Assembly: GCA_905373185.1 (NCBI GenBank)
Contig: CAJPSE010000009.1
Span: 1 to 19,320, forward strand
Source: an uncultured Fretibacterium sp.
Lineage (GTDB): Bacteria; Synergistota; Synergistia; Synergistales; Aminobacteriaceae
Length of the DNA: 19,320 nt
Direction: 5' to 3'
A model generated the notes under the pieces. It was not told where the DNA came from. It saw only the letters and a list, made by a program, of their open reading frames with translations, and ran no database searches. The position numbers were made by a program, and so were the translations under genes. The first letter of the stretch is position 1, and every line of letters begins with the position of its first letter. Shown here in pieces: positions 13,186 to 19,320 of the stretch.

Positions 13186-13218
13186 AAAAAACAAAAATAG
13201 GGGGCCCCGAAGGGCCCC
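13186..13218 (-). terminator. Intrinsic terminator of the chemotaxis receptor gene
   Basis: On the minus strand GGGGCCC pairs with GGGCCCC around a TTCG tetraloop, followed by CCTATTTTTGTTTTTTG. The very stable UUCG loop and T-rich tail make this a strong terminator, 40 nt past the gene's stop. Confidence 0.9.
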
Positions 13219-13229
13219 GCATCATGAAA

Positions 13230-13250
13230 GCAGGACGGTGTCCGTCCTGC
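13230..13250 (-). terminator. Second hairpin just after the chemotaxis receptor stop
   Basis: GCAGGACGG and CCGTCCTGC form a perfect 9-bp stem with a 3-nt loop 8 nt after the stop codon, followed on the minus strand only by TTTC. It may assist the stronger terminator next to it or protect the 3' end. Confidence 0.55.
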
Positions 13251-13257
13251 ATACAGG

Positions 13258-15372
13258 TCAGCCTCTCAACGCTCTTGGGCCCTGCTCCGACACCTTGAAG
13301 CGGGACAGCGCGTCCTTCAGACTCTGAGCAAAGCCTGAAAGGCCGTCCGCCTGTTTGGCCATGTCCTCCGACACACGCGTGGTCTCGTCCGCAGCCGTCT
13401 GGATATGCTCCATGCTCTGGAGGATATCCACCGTCATTTTTGTCGAGTTGTCGATGCCCGAGGCGATCTCGCGGCTCGATGCCGCCTGCTCCTCCGCCAC
13501 CGCAGCGATGCTCTGGATACGGTCGTTCGCCTTGTCTATCTGTCCCATCGCGTCGCTCAGGGACTCCTTGGCGCTGTCCGCTTTTTTCATCGTCGCCGTC
13601 AGCAAATCCGAGGACTCCGTGCTTGAATCCATCGTCTCGCGGGCTCCCGTTTGAAGCGTGTCGATAAGCACCCTGACGCTGCTTGCCGCTCGTCCCGATT
13701 CCTCGGCCAGCTTTCGGACCTCCTCCGCAACCACGGCGAACCCGCGGCCCGCCTCACCAGCACGTGCCGCCTCGATTGCAGCGTTCAAAGCCAGAAGGTT
13801 CGTCTGGTCCGCTATGGATGTGATCACCCCGACGAACCCGCTGATCTGCTCGACGGAGTTCACCAGCTCCTGCAGCTTTTCCCCGCTCTCCTCGGATTTC
13901 TTGAACAGGAGCTCCATATCATGAATCGTCTCTTGAACCGTATCCACCGCATGGCTTGAGATCTGAGTGGTGTGCGAGATGAACTCCGCGCAGTCCGTAG
14001 CCGCCTGGGCCGCCGTCATCGATGCCGCTGACATCTCCTCGGTGCCTGCGTTGCTCTCCTGGAGCGACGCCGAGTTGGACTCGCAAAGCGCCACCACGCT
14101 CTCTATCGCCACCTTCGCCTCCCGAGTGTAATCGCTGTTCTGGTTCGACGAGTTCCTGACCGTATCCGCGCTTTCCGCGACCTGGCCGGCTATTGTCACT
14201 ATCTCCACCATCGCGGCACGCTGCGCCCCGATCATCTCCGCCAGGGCATCGGCAAGCGTGCCCATCTCATCCTGGCTCTCCCTGCCGAAGTCCCCGCGCA
14301 GGATCGTCAGGTCGCCCTTCTTCGCACGATCCGCCAGAAGGACAATTCGTTTCAACGGCACGGTGACGATACGGCCGATCAAAAATGCGATCAGCAACCC
14401 TGCCAGAACCGCTACAACCGTCAAAGAAAGCAACGTCAGGATGGCGGAACGCAGACTATCCGTCGACTCGCTCGAGATCGTCCGAACCCGGGTCTGCGAC
14501 ATATCGTAAATTTTATCGATATTCTCGGCCAAACTGTTGCTATAGGCCTGCCGGGTGTTGTGGAGGTCATTCAGCTGCGTGTATTGATTTACCGCTGCCT
14601 TTATATCGTTCGAAAAGTCATTGAGGCACGGCAGTACCTTTCCCAACTCCTCCTTGACGTTACCCCGCGTTGATTCGGAAAACAATTTTTCGGTCTGCTG
14701 GCGCATCGCGTCCACCATGGGCAGGATATTGCTCATCGCCTCGACGTCGCGATTCACCGCCGCCCGGTAGTATGCCCGGCGGATCTCACCTGTCTGGGTC
14801 AACAAACTCTCCACCACGTGAATCCGTTCGAACCGCCGCTTTAATTTCTCAGCGTCTCCAGCCTCCGCCTCCGAATTTGCCCCCTGGTACTGGAGATCGG
14901 AAACGCGCTCAAGGCCCTCCAACAAGGTTATGGAAACAGCCGTAAGCCCTTGGAGATTCTTTTGTTTCGCCTCCGTCAAGCTGGCGACGGCCTCCACGTT
15001 TTTGGAGAATTGATCGAGGGGGGCATCCATATCGGAAAGTGATTTCAGGGCAATCAACCGGGGCTCCGAGGCGTACAGCCTCTTGCCCTCCTCTATGTGG
15101 GCCTTCGCCTCGCCCAGAACCTCACGAGCTCTCTTCAGGCTGTCCGGGTTCTCGGAGTACATGTAGTCCCGAACCTCAAAGCGCGCCTTGGCTACATCGC
15201 TCTCAAGTTCGCTCATAAGGTTCTGGGCGTCGGTCACCTTATTCAGAAAACGGCTGCCCTCCTCGACCCGGCCAATTTGCAGCCAGCTGATCATCACCGC
15301 GGTCACGAAGACCACAAGCACCAACCCGAACCCCAGGGCCAGCTTCATGGAGAGCTTGACGTTACGAAACAT
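13258..15372 (-). CDS. Methyl-accepting chemotaxis protein with large helical sensor domain
   Basis: This is a transmembrane chemoreceptor that controls the CheA kinase. The 704-residue product has membrane helix 1 (about 10-30), a roughly 275-residue all-helical periplasmic region (about 31-305) compatible with a double-bundle (HBM-like) ligand domain, membrane helix 2 (about 309-334), a HAMP domain (about 335-388), and the cytoplasmic coiled-coil signalling domain whose conserved hairpin tip [20 protein letters not shown] lies at 520-539. There is no C-terminal pentapeptide tether for CheR. AAAGGTG lies 10 nt before the ATG at 15372. No other chemotaxis genes are adjacent, so it is an orphan receptor with its own promoter and terminator. 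Ligand unknown; the fold of the sensor domain is inferred from composition and size only. Confidence 0.93.
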   Translation of the reverse strand: MFRNVKLSMKLALGFGLVLVVFVTAVMISWLQIGRVEEGSRFLNKVTDAQNLMSELESDVAKARFEVRDYMYSENPDSLKRAREVLGEAKAHIEEGKRLYASEPRLIALKSLSDMDAPLDQFSKNVEAVASLTEAKQKNLQGLTAVSITLLEGLERVSDLQYQGANSEAEAGDAEKLKRRFERIHVVESLLTQTGEIRRAYYRAAVNRDVEAMSNILPMVDAMRQQTEKLFSESTRGNVKEELGKVLPCLNDFSNDIKAAVNQYTQLNDLHNTRQAYSNSLAENIDKIYDMSQTRVRTISSESTDSLRSAILTLLSLTVVAVLAGLLIAFLIGRIVTVPLKRIVLLADRAKKGDLTILRGDFGRESQDEMGTLADALAEMIGAQRAAMVEIVTIAGQVAESADTVRNSSNQNSDYTREAKVAIESVVALCESNSASLQESNAGTEEMSAASMTAAQAATDCAEFISHTTQISSHAVDTVQETIHDMELLFKKSEESGEKLQELVNSVEQISGFVGVITSIADQTNLLALNAAIEAARAGEAGRGFAVVAEEVRKLAEESGRAASSVRVLIDTLQTGARETMDSSTESSDLLTATMKKADSAKESLSDAMGQIDKANDRIQSIAAVAEEQAASSREIASGIDNSTKMTVDILQSMEHIQTAADETTRVSEDMAKQADGLSGFAQSLKDALSRFKVSEQGPRALRG

Positions 15373-15418
15373 TATCGATGAACACCTTTCCCTTCCGGAC
15401 AGTTTTGAGCCACATCAC

Positions 15419-15446
15419 TAAACGACACGAGGAATTATACACTTTA
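15419..15446 (-). promoter_or_regulatory. Promoter region of the chemotaxis receptor (possible sigma-28 type)
   Basis: On the minus strand TAAAGTGT (15439-15446; 7 of 8 to the flagellar sigma-28 -35 element) is followed after 12 nt by GTCGTTTA (15419-15426; 5 of 8 to its -10). A perfect TATAAT (15434-15439) overlaps, but no sigma-70 -35 box stands 16-18 nt upstream. Either reading is tentative. Confidence 0.4.
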
Positions 15447-15488
15447 AGGAAGTTTTTATTTTATTTGGCCTGGACTCGGCTCCGGGGA

Positions 15489-16355
15489 TCACTCCGGGCT
15501 ATCCTGGATCCGAGAGAAGCGCAGCGCCGCCAGAACGGAGGAGACCCCCTTCTTTGAGGGGTCCTCCCGTTCCCTAACGGGAACCGCCGCCCGCTCGGCG
15601 CCGTCCTTCTCCCGGCTTTGGGCGATGTCGTGCCGTGCCTGCGCAGCCTTGGCTGCGGCCTGGGCCGCCACGCGGATGTCCTGCGCCGAGGGATCTCCCG
15701 GCGCCAAGGCCGCCTTCTGGACCTGCTCCATGTTGCGCAGCGTCTCCTCGGGCGTGGAGCCCGCGACGAAGTGGATGGGGACCTCCCCTCCCGTAATGTA
15801 GCTTTTGCCGTCCGGCCCCGTGGTTCGGGTGTAGCTGACGGGGCCGCCGAAGCGCCCGGCCGCGGCCTGGTGCGCCGCCTCGTGGGCAATAACCTCACGC
15901 TCCGTGTTCCGGAGCTCTCGGACGACGGCGTCTTTTTCAGGGGCACCTTTATCTTCAAGGGCTCCTCCAGGGCCTCCATTGCCCGAGGTCTTACTTGCCC
16001 CATCCGTACGCTCCGCCCCCTCGTCCGCCGCGGTTCTGCCCCCTGCGGTGTCAGGGGTAGGCGTCCCGCCCGGGACCCGCTCAAGATCCTCCCGGTCCCC
16101 CTTCATCACGATGGAGGCGCCTGTGATGTAGCGCCTTCCGTCCGGGCCCAGGGAGTAATGATAGACGGTGGAGACCTCGGCCAGGGGGCCCGCGTTCAGG
16201 CGCAGGCCCTGTTCCTCGGCCAGAATCCGTTGTTCCTGCCGGGCAAGTGCCCGATCCTGAAGTGGCCCCTGCCGGACAACTTCCTGCAGGACGCCGGTTC
16301 GGATAGCCGGGCGCAGATAGCCGTTGGAGAGCATCGAGGTCACGTTCATAACCAT
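15489..16355 (-). CDS. SprA-related putative metalloprotease family protein
   Basis: The 288-residue product has the central signature of the SprA-related / putative metalloprotease family: EVIAHEAAHQAAAGRFGG (154-171, HExxH with His158, Glu159, His162), then SYTRTTGPDGKSYITGGEV (174-192), and RNMEQVQKAALAPGDPSAQD (207-226) followed by an Ala-rich helix. Function in the family is not established; the HExxH suggests zinc binding. It has no signal peptide. A second, shorter copy of the Y-x-GPDG-x-x-YITG module occurs upstream (64-81) without an HExxH before it, separated by a low-complexity Gly/Thr/Pro stretch (95-135). AAGGGGTG lies 7 nt before the ATG. It is 66 nt downstream of ruvX in the same direction, probably as the last gene of the alaS–ruvX unit. 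Confidence 0.85.
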   Translation of the reverse strand: MVMNVTSMLSNGYLRPAIRTGVLQEVVRQGPLQDRALARQEQRILAEEQGLRLNAGPLAEVSTVYHYSLGPDGRRYITGASIVMKGDREDLERVPGGTPTPDTAGGRTAADEGAERTDGASKTSGNGGPGGALEDKGAPEKDAVVRELRNTEREVIAHEAAHQAAAGRFGGPVSYTRTTGPDGKSYITGGEVPIHFVAGSTPEETLRNMEQVQKAALAPGDPSAQDIRVAAQAAAKAAQARHDIAQSREKDGAERAAVPVREREDPSKKGVSSVLAALRFSRIQDSPE

Positions 16356-16421
16356 TATGCTTCACCCCTTTTCTGTTCGTTTAGGGAAATCCTCCGTCAG
16401 GCCGGGGCCTCGAAAACGGGG

Positions 16422-16874
16422 TCACGGCCTCCGGTGCTCCAGCCAGCTTTGCAGGATCAGCGCCGCGGCCACCTTGTCCACCTTGCCCCTGCGTTCCCTG
16501 CGCGAGACGTCACCTTCCAGCAACGCCCGCTGGGCGATGACCGTGGTGTACCGTTCATCCCAGGTCTCGAAGGTCCGGTCCGGGTAGGACTCCCGGAGGC
16601 CCGCGACGAGGGCGGCGATGCGCTCCCCCTCGGGGCCCGCACTCCCGCTCGTCCGGGTCGGCATTCCGATGAGGACTAGGACGGGGTCGTACTCCGCAAG
16701 GCACGCCTCGAACTTCTTGAGCCACCCCTCCTTGCCGTCGTTGACCGGCCATACGGCGATCCCCTGCGCGATGACGCGCAGGGGATCCGTCACGGCCGCG
16801 CCGATGCGGACGGAGCCGACATCGAGGGCCAGGACACGCCCCTTCGGAAGGCCTTCGTCCCGGGTCCCGCTCAT
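16422..16874 (-). CDS. ruvX: RuvX/YqgF family RNase H-like nuclease
   Basis: YqgF/RuvX proteins have a resolvase-like RNase H fold; the E. coli protein acts in 16S rRNA 5'-end maturation, and others process Holliday junctions. The 150-residue product shows LALDVGSVRIGAAVTDP (15-31, Asp18), VLIGMPTRTSGSAGPEG (67-83), TWDERYTTVIAQRAL (104-118, Glu107) and KVDKVAAALILQSWL (131-145, Asp133), the full acidic active-site set. The ATG at 16874 overlaps the alaS stop by 4 nt (ATGA), so the two are translationally coupled, a common alaS–ruvX arrangement. The longer open frame upstream is only the alaS shadow. Confidence 0.95.
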   Translation of the reverse strand: MSGTRDEGLPKGRVLALDVGSVRIGAAVTDPLRVIAQGIAVWPVNDGKEGWLKKFEACLAEYDPVLVLIGMPTRTSGSAGPEGERIAALVAGLRESYPDRTFETWDERYTTVIAQRALLEGDVSRRERRGKVDKVAAALILQSWLEHRRP

Positions 16875-19320
16875 TGCGCTTTGAGCTGGGTCCGAAGCAG
16901 GGCCTCGACCCGGTCCAGCGCCTCGTTCAGCTTCGCGGCGTCCCGGCCTCCGCCCTGGGCGGTGTTGGGCCTGCCGCCGCCTCGGCCTCCAAGGAGGGCG
17001 GACGCCTCCTTCACGAGATTTCCGGCGTGAGCGCCGCGCCGGACGGCGTCGTCGTCGGCCATGACGACAATTTTGCAGCTCTCGTCCTCGCCGACGTCGA
17101 CCAGGACCACCACGGTCGGCTGTCCGGTCCTCTCCTTGACCCGGTCCCCGATCTCGCGCAGCATGTCCGGCGCGACGCTCGAGAACTTGCCCGTCTGGAG
17201 CAGGACCCCATCGATGTCCCGCCGCTCGAAGAAGCTCTCGATATTCTTCGTCAGGTCGCGGAGCTTGGCCTCCTGCAGGCGGCGCTGCAGGCGGTGCAGC
17301 TCGTCGACCAGCCCCTGAGCCTTGACCGCGAGCCCTTCCTCGTCGGTGGAAAGGAGCGCCGTGAGGTGCGTGCGCAGCCCGAAGAGATGCTGTAGGATAT
17401 CCAGGACGTTCAAGCCCGTCGTCGCGAGGATGCGGCGCGTGCCCGAGCCGACGCTCTCCTCCCGCAGGATCTTGAAGCAGCCGATGTCGCCCGTGGCCTT
17501 GACGTGAAGCCCGCCGCAGAGCTCGACCGAGAAGCCGGGGACGGAGACCACGCGCACGACCTCGCCGTACTTCTCGTCGAACAGGGCCTTGGCGCCCAGA
17601 TCCCGCGCCTGCTCGCGCCCGCACTCCCGGACGGTGAGCGGCACGTTCGCCAGGACCTGCCCGTTGACCAGCCGCTCCACCTCGGCTATCTGCTCGTCGG
17701 TCATGGGCTCGTGGTGCGTGAAGTCGAAGCGCAGGATTCGGTCCGTCACCAGGGACCCCGCCTGACGGACGTGGCCGCCCAGCATTCGGCCCAGGGCCTC
17801 GTGCAGCAGGTGCGTGGCCGTATGGTTGCGGCGGATCGCCCCGCGGCGCGCGTCGTCCACCTCCGTACCGACCTCGTCCCCGACGGACAGCGTCCCCTGG
17901 TCCATCCGCACCTTGTGGACGATCAGCCCGGCGTGCGGCACGGTATCCAGCACCTCCAGGACGGAGCCGCCCGAGAGCATCCGGCCCGTGTCCCCCACCT
18001 CGCCGCCGCGCTCCGCGTAGAACGGGGTGCAGTCGAGGACGACCTCGAACTCCGCCGGGCCCTCCACGCGGTCGGCACGCCCCTCCTTGGTCAACAGCGC
18101 GAGCACCCGCCCGGTCCCGGCGCAGACCTCGTAGCCGACGAAGGCCGTCCTGCCCCTCTCGTTCTCGACCTCCGTGTAGACGTCGCCGGCCAGGGAGCTC
18201 CGCTTCTGTTTGCTGAACTCTCGAGCGCGGGTCCTCTGCTCCTCCATGGCGCTGCCGAAGCCCTCGTGGTCGACGGTAAGCCCCTCCTCCTCCGCCATCT
18301 CCAGCGTCAGTTCGGGGGGGAACCCGTAGGTGTCGTAGAGGGTGAAGACGACGTCCCCGGGGATCTGCGTCCTTCCCGCGTCCTTCAGGCGCCGGGTCTC
18401 CGCCTCCAGGAGCTCCGTTCCCTGCTGGAGGGTCTTTTGAAAGCGGTCCTCCTCCACCTCGAAGATCCGCTCGATGGTAAGGCGCTGGTCGAGCAGTTCG
18501 CGGTAGGGGTCGCTCATGATCCCGAGCAGGATGGGCAGGTACTCGCGGAGGAACGTGCCCTCGAACCCCAGGAGCCGCCCGTAGCGCACGGCACGGCGCA
18601 GCAGGCGGCGCAGCACGTAGCCCGGCCCGTCGTTGGCGGGCAGCACGCCGTCGGCCAGCATGAAGGCCACGGACCGGACGTGGTCCGCGATGACGCGCAC
18701 GGCCATGTCGGGCCGTCCTCCGTCGCCGTAGCGGATCCCCGCCTTCCTGCAGGTGTGGTTGATCAGGGGCATGAAGAGGTTCGTCTCATAGTCCGTATCG
18801 ACCTCCTGGACAATGGAGGTCAGGCGTTCCAGCCCCATGCCCGTGTCGATGTTCTTGTGGGGCAGTGGGAGGAACGAGCCGTCCTTCTGAAGGTCGAACT
18901 GCGTGAAGACCAGGTTCCATATCTCCATGTAGCGGTCGCAGTCGCAGCCCACGCCGCAGGTCGGGGAGCCACACCCGTAGCGTTCCCCGCGGTCGTAGTA
19001 AATTTCCGAGCAGGGCCCGCAGGGACCGGTATCGCCCATGAACCAGTAGTTGTCCTTCTGTCCGAAGCGGAGGATTCGGTCCTCGGAGAGCCCCACGTCC
19101 CCGTTCCAGACGCTCCGGGCCTCCTCGTCCTCCTCATAGATGCTGGCGTAGAGGCGGCTGGGGTCGAGGCCGACGCGTTCCGTCAGGAACTCCCAGGCCC
19201 AGGTGATGGCCTCCTTCTTGAAGTAGGCGCCCCAGGCGAAGTTGCCCAGCATCTCGAAGAAGGCGCGATGACGGGCGGTGCGGCCGACGTTCTCGATGTC
19301 GTTGGTGCGCACGCACTTCT
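16871..19320 (-). CDS. alaS: Alanyl-tRNA synthetase, lacking the N-terminus (cut by right edge)
   Basis: AlaRS charges tRNA-Ala and edits mischarged Ser/Gly. About 815 codons are visible. From the right edge: KCVRTNDIENVGRTARH, the class II catalytic motif region NFAWGAYFKKEAI, GDTGPCGPCSEIYYD, the cysteine-rich CGSPTCGVGCDCDRY with EIWNLVF, the editing-domain zinc motifs HTATHLLHEAL and CGGLHVKATGDIGCF, and the C-terminal C-Ala/DHHA1 domain (near GRGGGRPNTAQGGG). The codon at 19310-19312 is an internal Val (GTG) in the family motif KCVRTND, so the true start lies beyond 19320, roughly 50-60 codons away. The stop overlaps ruvX. No frameshift or missing motif was seen. Confidence 0.97.
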   Translation of the reverse strand, partial: KCVRTNDIENVGRTARHRAFFEMLGNFAWGAYFKKEAITWAWEFLTERVGLDPSRLYASIYEEDEEARSVWNGDVGLSEDRILRFGQKDNYWFMGDTGPCGPCSEIYYDRGERYGCGSPTCGVGCDCDRYMEIWNLVFTQFDLQKDGSFLPLPHKNIDTGMGLERLTSIVQEVDTDYETNLFMPLINHTCRKAGIRYGDGGRPDMAVRVIADHVRSVAFMLADGVLPANDGPGYVLRRLLRRAVRYGRLLGFEGTFLREYLPILLGIMSDPYRELLDQRLTIERIFEVEEDRFQKTLQQGTELLEAETRRLKDAGRTQIPGDVVFTLYDTYGFPPELTLEMAEEEGLTVDHEGFGSAMEEQRTRAREFSKQKRSSLAGDVYTEVENERGRTAFVGYEVCAGTGRVLALLTKEGRADRVEGPAEFEVVLDCTPFYAERGGEVGDTGRMLSGGSVLEVLDTVPHAGLIVHKVRMDQGTLSVGDEVGTEVDDARRGAIRRNHTATHLLHEALGRMLGGHVRQAGSLVTDRILRFDFTHHEPMTDEQIAEVERLVNGQVLANVPLTVRECGREQARDLGAKALFDEKYGEVVRVVSVPGFSVELCGGLHVKATGDIGCFKILREESVGSGTRRILATTGLNVLDILQHLFGLRTHLTALLSTDEEGLAVKAQGLVDELHRLQRRLQEAKLRDLTKNIESFFERRDIDGVLLQTGKFSSVAPDMLREIGDRVKERTGQPTVVVLVDVGEDESCKIVVMADDDAVRRGAHAGNLVKEASALLGGRGGGRPNTAQGGGRDAAKLNEALDRVEALLRTQLKAQ

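Noticed and set aside
12850..13194. A 114-codon minus-strand open frame encoding a peptide with NGIRTRVLALRGLRPRP
   Set aside because: It is the antisense of the tRNA-Glu and tRNA-Val genes, a well-known source of false protein annotations.
19310..19312. GTG codon as a start of alaS
   Set aside because: It codes an internal valine in the conserved KCVRTND motif; the gene continues past the window edge.
1..19320. CRISPR arrays, insertion sequences, phage or toxin-antitoxin modules
   Set aside because: No regularly spaced repeats, transposase or integrase motifs, or small paired genes were found on either strand.

Overview
The window reads as a GC-rich bacterial chromosome segment of essentially housekeeping character. 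It is most likely from a Synergistota (Synergistetes) member. This is inferred from the combination of traits: an rny–ymdB pair and an rplU–prp–rpmA operon with an extended L27 (features shared with Firmicutes, Fusobacteria and Synergistota), a TAXI-type TRAP receptor, an exported CbiK and an unusual SprA-related protein. No marker in the window settles the taxonomy. There are no phage genes, insertion sequences, CRISPR arrays or obvious islands.

Layout. (1) Positions 1-1805, minus strand: a promoter, a cobalamin riboswitch and an intrinsic terminator control an exported sirohydrochlorin-type cobaltochelatase (CbiK) followed by a FecCD/BtuC-type permease cut by the left edge. (2) Positions 1888-4482, plus strand: a promoter and ~200-nt structured leader drive RNase Y (rny) and the phosphodiesterase ymdB, ending at a shared terminator with the convergent operon. 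(3) Positions 4576-10760, minus strand: rplU–prp–rpmA from a strong promoter, an intrinsic terminator, then obgE, nadD, a LytR-CpsA-Psr protein, rsfS and an orphan TAXI solute-binding protein. (4) Positions 10834-12717, minus strand: oligoendopeptidase F with a perfect 15-bp palindrome inside its early coding region. (5) Positions 12807-13163, plus strand: promoter, tRNA-Glu(CTC), tRNA-Val(GAC), terminator. (6) Positions 13186-15446, minus strand: a methyl-accepting chemotaxis protein with its own terminator and promoter candidates. (7) Positions 15489-19320, minus strand: alaS (cut by the right edge), overlapping ruvX, then a SprA-related HExxH protein.

How they work together. Ribosome assembly and control dominate the middle (L21, L27 and its maturation protease Prp, ObgE, RsfS), joined by NAD synthesis (NadD) and envelope polymer attachment (LCP). 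RNase Y and YmdB form an RNA-turnover/regulation pair. The left end is a B12-responsive metal or tetrapyrrole uptake unit.

No clearly new multi-gene system is visible. The points most worth a second look are the riboswitch-controlled exported chelatase, the SprA-related protein with an apparent internal duplication around its HExxH motif, the palindrome in pepF, and the structured rny leader. Several starts were moved inward from the longest open frame using Shine-Dalgarno spacing; TTG or GTG starts are proposed for the TAXI, LCP and nadD genes.
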